NCBI GenBank assembly: GCA_002803225.1
Contig: NXFV01000371.1
Location: forward strand, 81,909-145,908
DNA length: 64,000 nucleotides
Direction of reading: 5' to 3'
Source: Gamarada debralockiae
Taxonomy: Eukaryota > Ascomycota > Leotiomycetes > Helotiales > Hyphodiscaceae
A program made the position numbers and the translations under genes. Under the pieces are notes generated by a model, which made no database searches, was not told the origin of the DNA, and was given only the letters and a program-made list of their open reading frames with translations. This document shows positions 20,991 through 32,977 of this stretch, one piece after another. Within the stretch, counting starts at the first letter, position 1. Every line of letters starts with the position of its first letter.

Positions 20991-23118
20991 AGAAATAGTT
21001 GAGGATGCCAACTAAAAGGAAGGCAATCGTCCACTCAGAAAATTCCATTTCCCGAATTTATCGAAAGAGGTCTGGCATTCTAGCCAACCGTAGAGTTGCT
21101 TTTGTTTTGTATTTTAGGAGTGCTATCATACCACAGACACCCCGCTCGCATTATCCAACACTTCCAACCACCTCCACCGCTCCCCCGAACTCTAAAGTAG
21201 TACGGTGTCTTCACTACATTGTCGTGGAAACAGCCAGCAGCACACTACCAGCCACGGTCTTTCCCACATTGGGAACATTACACCGACTTTTGCGCCTCAA
21301 AATCCGTCATCATCAGCATTCCCGCGGCCAGCCATCGCAAATCCTTTCCATCAAAGGACTCCTCTTTCACTTCCATCTGCTTTGAAGATACGGGTATCGA
21401 CAATACAGCCGCATATCACTAGTCCTGCCAGGCATTTCCGGAGGAAGCCATCACGATACGGTCATTGGCGTCCCAAGTACCTGGCCGCCCGCGAGGTCCG
21501 TTGCCAATCGTTCGATCGACTTTCTGACAGCAAGCAGGAGCTGTGACCAGTGACGCACGCTCGGTGCTTACTACAGACCCACGTTCCCGCATCAGGTTTG
21601 GCGGGCTAGTTTCATCGGCCGAACCATTAAACGACCGAACCATCCACTTAGAAAAGAGAAGACTTTTCTCGCCCTCCAACTCAACCACTCATCGTCCCCC
21701 ATCAACACATCATCAAATCACAGTTCAGAGCGACTCTGCCAAAGGACCCATTAATCGAGAACGAACCAAAACTCGCGAAAACATTACGCTGGGCCTGTCC
21801 TTCCAATACCCTGTGTCCGATCTGGAACTCGACCGGAACGCAGCCAATACTTCACGATCTTCAGCACCGACAGAAACATCGTCGCCTTCTCCAGTCAACG
21901 ACGCGAAAGGCTCATCAGGAAAGTAATTGGATCACCACAATCAGGTGATTGAAGTTATCTGCGGGAAGGTTTAATACACTCTTCCAAACGATACCACTCG
22001 GGGTACCTTTTGCAAGCAAGAGGTGAGTTCCTCGGGCGCATGCGACGCGGACGGAGAATTATGCAAACGGTGAAGCTCCAGCTCCAAGGAGCTTGGATGC
22101 GCATCACGTTGGGAAAATTCATTGCGGTATCAGATCAAAGTCAACTAACTTGTGATCTTTGCGTAATCTAGATTTAGAGACGTCAACATTTGTTTTTTGG
22201 CGTCGACTGTTCCTTTCACACCCGGTTTGCGCTTTGCGTGCGAGTTCGCGACTTCAGCATCAGCCGCGCTTCAACTCCACACCGCAACCACATCCCAGAA
22301 CTAGTTGCGAGCAACGCCGAAAAGCATCCTCACAGCCCAGATCAACATCAATCCAATTTAGGATTCCGGGCAGAACGTCACGCCGCAGTCGACAAGAATA
22401 GGAATTCGCGGGAGAAGCTGATTAGACAAGGTTAGTTAGCTCATGCACAATGCGTTGGCAAATCGTCGAAGGCGATATCCCCCACCACAATCCGCCCGTT
22501 CCAATCGCCCTCCAAGCTTGCCTCAGCATCGCTCAAAACATATAACTAATTATTGGTGGTTGGATAGGAATTGCGAAGCCGTCGATAACTACTGGAGAAA
22601 GCCTTGGTCCTTCAAGTGGCTTGTGAGGATTGGTTGTTTGAAGCTATCACCAGAGTCCCCTCGAACAGCCTCAAGTCAAAACTCCGCCTCATCTCCTCAC
22701 GTGGAAACCGGTACTCGAACCCGAACGACACGCCTCACCTGAACGCCTACACATCAGCTTGCATATGTGTGCTGCGGTCCATTGCGGTGTCACTTACCAC
22801 TGCCAACACATTCATACATGAAGACGAGAAGGCTGCACTAGTTTCAAGACTGCCACCTGGAAGACTTGCAACAACAGTTACAACGCGTTTATTCGAGTCC
22901 ATCGCATTGTCGAATTCACTTTCGATTCCTGATACCAAGCTAATAGCAGCGAGACTGTGAATATCTGGTGTTAAGATACATTCACGAGGTCCATTGCTGC
23001 CGCCTATCAAGTCAACCTTGACCATCACTTACCCTCGACGCGCCACACGCCCTGCGATCCCGCGACTCACACATACAAGAGTTTGGAGATACAAATCTCC
23101 AAGGACATTACAATACAA
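20991..23118 (+). promoter_or_regulatory. Long pyrimidine-rich leader/promoter region of HAP2
   Basis: About 2 kb with C- and T-rich, CA-rich composition on the plus strand and many short plus-strand frames of 60-130 codons that lack domains. This is the usual look of a long, intron-containing 5' untranslated leader in front of a fungal regulator gene. Transcript data would be needed to place the start site. Confidence 0.45.
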
Positions 23119-24141
23119 ATGATGGAGTACGCGCAATATCAACAGCCGGCGGCTGGCCAGCACAATCATAGTCAAGGACATATTCAAGGTGGATATCCGA
23201 ATTCAGGCCAACACCCAGCAGGACCGCCCATTACATCTCCATCACAACAACCTCTTCACTCCGTTCATACCCAAGCATCGCCGATATTATCATCACAACC
23301 TCAAGCCGGTCAAAATCATGGCCATGCGATTCAACAGATGAACTACCAGCCGACATACGCGCAGCCTGGCATGCATTATGGCATGACAGGAATCACACCG
23401 CAAGCAGCAGCGATGGCAGCTACAGCAGCTGCTTCTGGCCAAGCAGGATATCCATATAATCTTCCAGATTCCGGATTACCACAGACTTCGCCCAGAATGC
23501 AAGGCGTAGCTGTGAAGAAGGAACGAGGACCCCGATCACCTCAACAGATGAACAATCAGATCAGTCAAGGCCGTCGCATGAGTCAACAAGTTGCCAGTCC
23601 AGCTGTACCAAACTCTCAACCACTCATGAACCACGGTGCGACTCGTCCATCTGTACCACCCATGCCTACGAACCAGCAACATCCACAATCGCCCGAGCTA
23701 GTCTCAGGTGCTGTTGAAGAGTCGCCCCTGTATGTCAACGCCAAACAATTTCATAGAATTCTGAAGCGTCGCGTAGCAAGACAAAGATTAGAAGAGGCGC
23801 TGCGTTTGACGTCAAAGGGCCGAAAACCATACTTGCATGAAAGCAGACATAACCACGCGATGAGAAGACCTAGAGGCCCGGGTGGAAGATTCTTGACAGC
23901 TGATGAGGTTGCGGAGATCGAGAGAACAAAGGGAGATGGCGGAGAGGAGGGCGACAAGTCTCAAGAAACACCAGCAAAGGGTATTTCGAGTGGCGCCGGC
24001 GGATCTGGCACAAAGCGAAAAGCCGACACAGACACTTCGACCCCCAGCAAGAAGGCAAAGACGAATGCGGTTCCAGCTGGTGGTAGGAGTAGCGCCGAGG
24101 ACGAAGATGAAGACGAGGACGACGCGGATGATGACGGTTGA
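23119..24141 (+). CDS. HAP2: CCAAT-binding complex subunit HAP2 / HapB (NF-YA)
   Basis: 340 residues from the ATG at 23119 (another ATG follows at once). The open frame extends upstream to 23083 but those residues look non-coding. The conserved NF-YA core lies near residues 200-265: [19 protein letters not shown] for contact with HAP3/HAP5, and [20 protein letters not shown] for DNA contact. Before it lies a Gln/Pro/His-rich low-complexity activation region, after it a basic stretch (KRKAD and SKKAK, likely nuclear import) and an acidic tail. HAP2 joins the HAP3/HAP5 histone-fold pair to bind CCAAT boxes and controls respiration, iron and nitrogen genes. The core is intact, and the gene appears functional. 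Confidence 0.97.
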   Translation: MMEYAQYQQPAAGQHNHSQGHIQGGYPNSGQHPAGPPITSPSQQPLHSVHTQASPILSSQPQAGQNHGHAIQQMNYQPTYAQPGMHYGMTGITPQAAAMAATAAASGQAGYPYNLPDSGLPQTSPRMQGVAVKKERGPRSPQQMNNQISQGRRMSQQVASPAVPNSQPLMNHGATRPSVPPMPTNQQHPQSPELVSGAVEESPLYVNAKQFHRILKRRVARQRLEEALRLTSKGRKPYLHESRHNHAMRRPRGPGGRFLTADEVAEIERTKGDGGEEGDKSQETPAKGISSGAGGSGTKRKADTDTSTPSKKAKTNAVPAGGRSSAEDEDEDEDDADDDG

Positions 24142-25904
24142 TCTGCCCAAATTGCCATAAGGACTATTACTGGAATCTTTGACCCCTAGATATCTCGTTT
24201 GTTTGTTCATTTGTCTATTTATGATGTTACGACAGCGAAATTGCTTTTGCGCGCGTTGATTTCTTGCTTGTTTCTTGCGTTCGCTTCATCAGCGTCTGGC
24301 CTGGGCCGGCCGAACATGGACTTTCTCTATTTCGGCTATGAAGGAAATACCAATCTGGGAGGCATGTGGGTGGGTGTGGAGTTCACGTTGTTTTCCATCT
24401 CAACTAGGTTGCTGGCATAGCCTTGGCTTGAAGGGAATGATCGGGTGGGCTGCATTGGCTGGTGTGGTTATAGGACACTCGTTTTACTCATCGTCGCTCG
24501 TTTAGAACACTAGAATACCCCCCTTTGTTGTCGATTTTGCATTTCCTGCTTTTGCGAATTTGATACATTCCCTTCTCTATTGCTGCTGCGCAGATTGTTG
24601 CGTTAGTCAGCCTTTCCTTTTAATGGAATTTTGGTGAAGGCTACGAATTTGGATGGATGGGTATTTGGAAGGAAATAGAAACAGGACATGTCCCTCACCG
24701 GATCAAAAACAGAGCGAACAGCGAAAACGCTGCTATTCAAAGAAATTGCGCGTGGACTGGACTTGACTTATGATGATGGCTTTCTCTTTTGTCCTGTCCT
24801 TTTGGCGGGCTACCTGTTCTAGTTCTATGAGTTTGTTGTGGTTACATATGGGAGGAAGATGGGGACCTGCTGTAACATATTTCTTGATGAGCTGGATGGC
24901 TGTTGAGATTACTATTACAATGTCAGATTGAGATTGAGACCAGGCTTTGGCCACTGTTTGCTTGAGCGATGATCTTGCTACGGCTTGGATTGACTATTAC
25001 GAGGCTTCCCCGCCACTTCTCTGCATTCCACAAAATGTTTACTGTTCGAGTCGGGGGGACCGACTTAATGAAATGGCAATACGAACGTATCAAGACGGAT
25101 GCTCCGACCCTAAATTCGGGTCAACGTGGCAGTCAAAGTATACGGCGGTGTGAAGGCACAGCCATACGCCTTAATTACCCCCTTAAGTTAGCGGAGAGCC
25201 CGATGAAGCGGAGAATCTTGCCTCCGCGATCAGCCCAATCCAGCCAATCAGGCTCCGCTTCGAGCACTGGAACACTTGGCTGAGGTCTATGGGCTGATCT
25301 GCTAGCTTACAAGACAAGGGAACAAAGTGATTATTTTCTCTTCTGTGAAGATGCAACAGTATATAATTTTTATTAAATTTTTTTGGCGCTTTCATCATCT
25401 TCATCCTGTGAGTTGGAGTTTACATCGCAAACATCATATTATATAACAGCAATTTCATCAAACATTACTGCAACATAGCATTGGGCGCTTCAATTAAGTT
25501 CGATGATTCAAGCTTCGCTATCTCATAATGTGTGCTACTGAGAGTAGCTTTTGGCCTCGCCCAACATGAAATCACTCAATCTGACACGACAATTACACCA
25601 GGAAACAGACATAGCTATGTTAGCAACCACTCTTCAGGTCCTTACAAGCCTAAGAGTACAATTTCAGTGGTTATGATGCGTCCTTTTCCCTTGTAGTGTC
25701 GCGACAATATCTTGCCTTCCCGAACTGGCGCCACGATGCGCTCATTCCCAGAGGTCTTAGTGTTGACATGGTAAGATCCCTCCCTTCCTTCTTTTTTTCC
25801 TCTGCTCTCTGTCCATCATCCACATTCTTGAATACTCACATGATTTTGCGCAAGGATTGAAGTCGGATCCGTAGCAGGAATGGCATCATCGTTGGTCGAA
25901 AAGA
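24142..25904. other. Intergenic region after HAP2
   Basis: The first few hundred bases are T-rich and probably the HAP2 3' untranslated region. No further gene, repeat or RNA gene is supported. Confidence 0.4.
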
Positions 25905-26814
25905 CAGCAGATGGGAAGCTGGAAGTGCCCATTGGGATGTGGCAAAGACTTCGCTCAATCAAGAGGTGCATTAAACCACTCTCGAAATAGCTGTGCCAAA
26001 AGACCACCAAGCCATCTTCGAGTTCTGGATTCCGCGCAGCTGATATGAAAGAATTATCGGACGGCACCTTCCAATGTTCACTCCATTGCGGCAAGACCAC
26101 GCCCAGAAGAGCTGTCCTCAAAACCCAGACCGTACAAGCCAAAAAAAATAACCGACGAGTTGAGCTCGATGAAGATGGGAAACATTTATGCAGGATCGAT
26201 TGCAGAGAGAGTTTTAATCATTACAATACTCTGCGTCATCATGAACAGCATGAGTGCCATCTTCTCGACTCCAACGATTTCCAAGAGCCGAAAGTCAAAA
26301 CAACCCAGACAACCAGTTAAGCTCGATGAGAATGGGGAAGATGCTGTGTAGGATAGGTTGCGGAAATATGTTCATGTCCACTCTATTTTGCGTAATCACG
26401 AGTTGTATGACTGCCTTCTTCTCGGCACCGACGCACCTCAGAAGCCAAACCGCAAAAGCAGAAGCAACAAACAATAAGTTGAGCTCGATGAGAATGTGAA
26501 GATGCTGTGTAGGATCCGTTGGGGGGATATCTTCAACAACTACCCTATATCACGAGCGGTTTAATTGCGATATTCTCAGCTTGGATGCTCTACGTTATCG
26601 TTACGATTGCGGAAGGTCGTTCAAGTTACCTACTGTGCTGGATAAACACGAACAGACGAATTACATAAAAAACATCACGGATAATTCCTCACTAGCGATG
26701 AAACAGGCTCTCGAACGTCTCCGAAATCTGGCACGATCTATCGGGTATGAAATTCCTAGTGGACCCTTCAAGTGTTGTATTGATGTCGCAGGAGATCCAA
26801 GGTTACTGGTTTAA
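25905..26814 (+). pseudogene. Decayed C2H2-like zinc-finger repeat region
   Basis: A series of related units each give a Cys-x(3)-Cys start and sometimes His pairs: CPLGCGKDFAQSRGALNHSR near 25930, FQCSLHCGK near 26070, HLCRIDCRESFNHYNTLRHH near 26185, then shifted copies near 26340 and 26500, and YDCGRSFKLPTVLDKHEQ near 26600. At DNA level the phrase GCTCGATGA recurs at 26164, 26321 and 26483, spacing about 160 bases, showing tandem duplication. Frames are broken by shifts and stops. The units look like fungal C2H2 domains. This seems to be the N-terminal part of the same dead gene as the next two entries. Confidence 0.55.
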
Positions 26815-26909
26815 ACTATCGAGAATGGGTGGCGAGGTACGTTATTGTGGCTGCGGTCCATTGAAATGTCACTGACAATTACGTTACTAGATATATTGTC
26901 AACGTCGAC

Positions 26910-28019
26910 GTGCCAGTTTTCAAGCAGTCCAATGAGAAACCCGATATATACCCCACGTTCATATTTTCGAATCTCCGATTTACCGCAGAAGAGGAGGAAA
27001 CACATGACTGGTCTCCTCAATTGTGGGATAGCGGTTTCATGGGCGAAGAAGGATTCAGCTTTCAGTTACGGAGCTTTGACGATGCGGACAAGGATGCCAC
27101 TATTAGCAATACTGTCAACATGGATTCCAGATTGAGAACTGGAACTGGCGAGCCTGACGAGATTGGCGACACCGGCGAATTCACACAAACACACGATCTC
27201 AGTTCTGAAATGTGGAATAGTGGATTCGTTTCTGCCGATGGCTTTGGCGCCCGTCTTAGCGATCTGACAGTCGACGATAACACCAAGGAAGGTCACCATC
27301 TCACTGCGCAAGACTATGATAATGATCTGATGTCTGTTGGCGCTTCTTTTCAGTCCCCGGATTACTCTATAGATAAAGAGAGTCAGGAATTCTACTTCAC
27401 AGAAGATGAAAGCGACGAGGACTCGGCATCTCTATGCAGCGACTTTGAATCGGGCATGGAGAGTTCTTATGTGGATTTGGACTTTGTTTATCACGGAGGG
27501 CACGAGGAGAGCCAGGAACCTTACTCCACAGAGAACGAAAGTGACGAGCTATTCCTATACAATGACTTCCAATCGCAGGGTGGCGACGAGAGCGAAGGCC
27601 CAACTGACGATATCGCCGTCGCCGCTATCGAATCACTTACAATGGATCTCTCCAATAATTTGGAAGACAAAGGATTCCACTTTCGCAGAGGCCAAACGTG
27701 GGGACATGGCACTGTCTGTTGCGGAAGGAAGTTAACAGCCGAAAACCAGATGTATAAGTCAGACAGTACTCTACGACGAGCCTATGGAGAATGTTATAAT
27801 AAGGTCAATGGCATTGTACACTGGATGCGCAAGTTTCTATTCGACAAGACTAGCAATCCTCTATGTTCTGCTAACATGCAATGTCAACAGCCACCACTGG
27901 CTCCATATTCTATTTACAGGCAACATCTCAAGGACAAAGTCTTAATGGCAAAGTCTTCGAGGTGGAGAAGAGCCCTCTCGAATCCCAACCGCTGCTCTCT
28001 TAAAAAGAGTGGTTCATAG
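26910..28019 (+). CDS. Acidic protein region with internal repeats, probably part of a decayed larger gene
   Basis: A 369-codon open frame, Asp/Glu/Ser-rich. Two pairs of internal repeats are visible: THDWSPQLWDSGFMGEEGF against THDLSSEMWNSGFVSADGF, and ESQEFYFTEDESDE against ESQEPYSTENESDE. The end has several Cys residues and a basic tail. No known domain. It lies between zinc-finger repeats upstream and an exonuclease-like piece downstream, all in the same direction, so it may be the middle of one former gene. The start is not convincing. Confidence 0.5.
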   Translation: MPVFKQSNEKPDIYPTFIFSNLRFTAEEEETHDWSPQLWDSGFMGEEGFSFQLRSFDDADKDATISNTVNMDSRLRTGTGEPDEIGDTGEFTQTHDLSSEMWNSGFVSADGFGARLSDLTVDDNTKEGHHLTAQDYDNDLMSVGASFQSPDYSIDKESQEFYFTEDESDEDSASLCSDFESGMESSYVDLDFVYHGGHEESQEPYSTENESDELFLYNDFQSQGGDESEGPTDDIAVAAIESLTMDLSNNLEDKGFHFRRGQTWGHGTVCCGRKLTAENQMYKSDSTLRRAYGECYNKVNGIVHWMRKFLFDKTSNPLCSANMQCQQPPLAPYSIYRQHLKDKVLMAKSSRWRRALSNPNRCSLKKSGS

Positions 28020-28021
28020 AT

Positions 28022-28960
28022 AAAGGACCTCGAAGGGTTTCAACACTTTCTTCAGACGGATGTTATCCCGATTAATGTTGGTACCTTATGGCAAGAAGTT
28101 TCCAAGGCTTTTGTGGCTCTGCACAAAAGCCAGTATACTTTGCTGATACTCAGTTCTTCTTGAATCGAGATGGCAAACGAGTCATGCGCGAGATTGCCGT
28201 CTACGATGCGAATGGCAACGAGCTTATCAACACCACTATTGTCCGCTGTGTCACCTTGCGTGAGCTTGTCGATAGCGTAGCGAATGAACAAGCAGCAAGG
28301 GTATTGAAAGAATTTACCGCGTCGGCAAACTCAATCACACCAATACATGGATTCGCACCCCAGGGATGACCTTACTGTGATGGTTTGGGCAGAGCTAGCT
28401 GGGCAGAGCCATATGAAACGACGCTAGAGCTGGCCGAAGGGTACAAAAGGTCATCGGATCCTTATATTCTCTCCTTTCTTCCCTAGCTTAGTATTTTACA
28501 ATAAACCGTGATCTTTGAACTCCGCGCTTCAGACCTTTGCATCGATCCCGCCGTCATACTTACTAGACCTCGCCCGGAAGGTTGAAGAAATATCTGTCAA
28601 CCAACAGGCTATCTTCGTCGAGCAGTCTACCAGTTATACGGATTTACACGTCATTTGGCATGCGTTTAGCTCGAGTAACTCATTAGGAATACTTCCGGTG
28701 AAAGAGAGATGGTTGAGAGCTACTCTGCTATGGCGTCGCATTATCCCTGGATTCGCATCATTTCGGTTGGAGATTCCTTCTTGTTCAACCTAGAGTCTCC
28801 GCTGTACGATACTCACCATCTGGCGGGTGTAGACACAGAGAAGCTGGTGTGGATGACAAGAGAGGCTATGCCATATGTTACCTGATTTGTTTGGGGCTTG
28901 TTGGCGACGTTCTCGACGGGATTTTATGGCAGTTCCATTTGGTTTCCGTATGTTATTCAT
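28022..28960 (+). pseudogene. Exonuclease-like (DEDD-type) domain relic of a fungal-specific protein
   Basis: Pieces in three frames line up with a fungal protein family I recall as DEDD-exonuclease-like. They are LWQEVSKAFVALHK (about 28080-28130); VYFADTQFFLNRDGKRVM and EIAVYDANGNELINTTI (28130-28250); SYTDLHVIWHAF, then LGILPVKERWLR and LLWRRIIPGFASFRLEI (28630-28780); and HHLAGVDTEKLVWM (28820-28860). The expected first motif is Asp-Thr-Glu; here it reads DTQ. Stops and shifts separate the pieces, so it is not functional. Family assignment is from memory and moderate. Confidence 0.5.
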
Positions 28961-31900
28961 ATTTGCTCTCACGGTGTTGGAAGTGGATTCTTATCTTCTA
29001 TGTGCCTTAGGCGGCGAAGGATATCAGGCTTAGAGGAGGATGTTACGGAAGTTTTCTTAATTGCTGCATAGACTAGCTTTTCCCCTCCGGAGCAGGTGGC
29101 TGGCCATACGGCTACTGACGTCTTCGGGTGAACTGTTTCCCCTCTTTCAGTTTTCATAAGTAGACTGACTATGTATTAGCTCTCAATACCAATGAAATCG
29201 TCTCTTTTTAACTTGTGGGGTTCTGAAATGCAGAGCTGGTGGGACCTATGTGTGGGTTTGAGGTCTTTGATGCTGAGGAAACGCCGGAGGAGCATGTGGC
29301 ATGAGGGGCGTATTTCATATTAAAATTAACGCAGTCTAGTGTTGACGAGGAAGATCTGTATTCAGTTCGTCTATGCAGTCACTTTTTTTTGCTCGATATG
29401 TGGCAAAAAGAGAGCAGGGCTGAAGCCAATCCAATCCCCAACATGAAAGCTCGCCATTTTCGTAACGCTCCAACAGGTCAGCAGCTTTTGCCCTAGTTCT
29501 CTGTGGAGGCTCTGTTCCATCAGTCCTTGACGCTATTGGCCACTTTGGAATCCCGAGACCCTATAAACCACCAGGGACCACATCACCTTTCCAGACAAGC
29601 CGAATGTATCCTCAGCGGAGCCGTATACATTCTCAGACTTTCAAAGTTCCCAGAACTCCCAAATTAGTATGCCCAAATTTGCCAGGTCCAAGGGTACCAG
29701 CCGGGGCGAACCCATGATACCCACTACGCCCACGAAACAAACCCCTCGGTCTACCCTCGGGGCTATAAAAACTTTACTAGGAGGCCGGAGTTATGCATTC
29801 GGTGATCTGGGAGGTGGAGGACCAAAATAACCCTGAAGTTCCAAACATACTGCCAGATGGCCCCTATCATACCGGCAAGACCATTCGCCCCGTGACGGAT
29901 GATTCCATCTATCGTGTGTTTGGTTTGTTCGGCGATTCGAGCACCGTCTTCTGCATCCAATCTTCCAGTCTCTGTAACACCATTTCATGTCCTCGAGCAG
30001 AGACGACTGCCAAATGAAATTGTTTCCGTGTAGCCAGATGCGTTCGTCGTGATGGCATTTGCGCCGTCAAATACGACCTTTACGTGTTCGCCTTGCTCTG
30101 GAATTGGAAAACAATGAGCTGCACGAAAAGAGCTGCAGAAGCACCCATTGAAGAGCGAAAACATCGCAAGGAGGGGATTCGCTACGTGAGCCATTCTTTG
30201 CGACGTTCAGGTACGTTTGCAGACACTCGACAACAATGAACTCAGGGGTAAAGTCTCTCAGACTTCAACTGCTCACATTATCTCAGGCAAACCCCGAGTT
30301 TTGAACGGAGGACAGCTACTGTCAAAGCTGTTTGAGCGCCATTGGCTCGATTGGAGACCATTCTTAGGCCTTTGTCAACCTGGACAAACGGTACCTGAAT
30401 TCTCGACCAAAAAAGCTGAATTCGGTAGAGCTTCTGAATCTTCTGCATGCAAACATAAATTTCAAGGAAATTTTTAAGTTGGTTATGCATCTGCAACTAG
30501 CAGGAAAGCTCACCTCCAACGTGGGGTGAGAACTTTATAATGTCTGGTACCATGACTCTTCTAAGTTTGTGGTGTATGCGGAACTGAGCCCTTCGAAGCT
30601 TTCAAAGAGCTTGAACTATTAAAGCTGCAAACAATTATTACTTCTCGATGGCCGGTATTAGTAGGTACCTATATGCTGAGGCCGTTGAGCCAAGACAGGT
30701 TTCGAGCTTCATTGTTTTATGGTACTCATCAACGCGAGGGGTTCATCAATTGGATCATTTAATTGGTCGATTTGCCGTTCAATTGATCAACTCAATCTTT
30801 TCCGAATTAGACACTGAGTTCGTCGATCTCTATGGGAATCGTAAGCTTACGCAAGGGGACCTAGGCCCCCTGGCCCCTGGCCCCCTGCTCCTCGATTTTC
30901 TTCTCTATGAGTATTATTTCGTCCTTAGTTACAGTTATAATCAAGAGAAACTCTTTATCACACAAGTAAATCTATAAATGGCATCATTTAACTTCTAATC
31001 GATATTCAGGATTCAGGAACCAGGAGCATAGTAGCTTAACAGCTGACCCGCAGCTAACTTACCTCTCAAAAATTGGCCTTTTTGAGGGGCAGTCAAAAGC
31101 ATGACTGGTGGGTCAAGAATACAATTAAGAATTTGAGCCCAAGTACTTAAGAAGGAGCCACTCGAAAGAAGAGCGAGGGCAGGGAGCTTCTGATAGCCTT
31201 GAATGAATAGAAACCGTCGTATTAATGAACATCATACAACATCATTAGCCTCAAGCGGGAAGTGTGTAGCAAAAACAACAAGTCCTCCCAAATCAACTTC
31301 AGTGAGTTCTACCCATCCTGCATAAAACTAGGACTCCCTTTGAGATCTCATCACCAGATAACTCTGATCGAATGACGAATTCGAAGAAGCACTGATGATG
31401 TCGATCACCTCCCCTCATACCACCAAATCATACCACTCTAAATCAGTACCCTGTTATTCAAGACGACACTATCCCATACCTTATATCATAGTCCATGCAC
31501 ATCTCGGCACAAATGAAATCATACACCATCAAAATCCTCCAGAAACGCCCCACAGAATGTTACGATCCACCGGTGGAGACCTCGATTTCCAGTCCCTTTT
31601 TTGCTGAAAGTTTTGGGTAGCAAAGATGCAGTCAGCGGGGGTAGCGTCGAGACTTACGAAATAGGACTGCGATGACCCCTGGACCCTGAGTTTTGAAACA
31701 TTCAGTCGAGCAGAGCAAATTAAAAATTCGCCGATGGGGCCACTTGGACCTTTCTCCACACAGCGCACGGTTCGTTCTCACTGCATTGCGTTCAGCCTCT
31801 TTAGGCATTCCAAGTAGTGCTCCCCAAACGTGCACAACCTTTGCATATTCCCTGGAATGAAAACACCCAGACCTCTGTTGACCATCTCATGATTCGGCTT

Positions 31901-32977
31901 CACGTTCTCATTTGCAAACTCTGCCGACTTCAGAAAATTTTCCCCAGGCCGAGCCACGACTAACAGTGCCGGGTTATGTCGGCGTATTTCTCCGCATCCT
32001 ACTGATGGAGGCAGGAATTTTGGTGATGAAATTGATGACATGTGTTCACTTCCACAAATCTCCAGAAGACTCTGATGGGAAAGATCGGGTTGAAATGTCG
32101 GAATTTTGCGGGGTTGTTATATGTCTTCAAATGCAGGCTGCGGATGGATGAGGATGCGGCATAGAGTTTAGGGGTAGCGGAAAAGAATATTGCCCACAAA
32201 TACTGAAAAAGTTAAACTTAATTGGGATTTGAAATCTGGGAGCTGCAGAAGAGGTTGCATGAATAAAAACAGGCAAGAAAGAGGCGTGGGTAGGTGAGAG
32301 ATAGTGGAGGAAATTTGAGGGGAAAGCTGCAGTGTAACTGAGTGCAGGAATGGGTGAGACGCCAGGCTCCGCTCATCCTTATGTTATGTGCCATGCCAGA
32401 GAGGGTTGCCCAACTCCTGTATCGAGCGTGGGGAAATTAGATATTAGATGAATGAAGATGTCATGCTGTTGTTACCTTGTAGGATCAAAGTCAAATACGC
32501 TGGTCCGGATTGAGTTCACAGTGACAGTCCAATGTCGACGGCTGTTGTTGATGACTTGTATGGCATTTGGTCTATGTACTTTTAGTTTGTTGCCATTTGT
32601 AGTCGCGATCACACTGACAGACATCATGATGTCTGTCCTGATTCAATTCCTAACCTCGAGTGGCTCCTGTTTGTCGAGTCTTGCCACCCAAAATCAAAAC
32701 CATAGCCAGACTACATAACCCAACCCTTTATAAACCCATGCCAAGTACAGCAGTCGCCATAACAGCAAGAACCGCAAATCCATAAACGCCGAACCCTTCC
32801 CCTTAACCTCCAGCTTCGTAAGTTTGGGTGATATGTACTGTGGTATTATTAACAGTGACCGCCTGTGTACGCCGGTCGTATATGCAATCATTAAGTGATC
32901 GAGGCTTTTCGTCCTGACCACAACCGAATCTTTTCCTCGGAAGTAGTAGTATTTGGAGTGTTGGCTCCTCATAACGA
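28961..32977. other. Gene-poor region
   Basis: About 4 kb with only short frames. A short hairpin (CTCAAAAA, then TTTTTGAG) lies at about 31065-31086. Minus frames near 31630-32040 look slightly coding but match nothing I know. No mobile element ends were found. Confidence 0.4.

Noticed and set aside
21205..22960. Series of plus-strand frames before HAP2 as separate genes
   Set aside because: Low-complexity Ser/Pro/His composition caused by C/A/T-rich DNA, with no domain; better explained as the HAP2 leader and promoter.
22768..26875. Shared phrase GCTGCGGTCCATTG at about 22770 and 26850
   Set aside because: A 14-base match with a similar tail but otherwise unrelated flanks; likely chance at this length without more copies.
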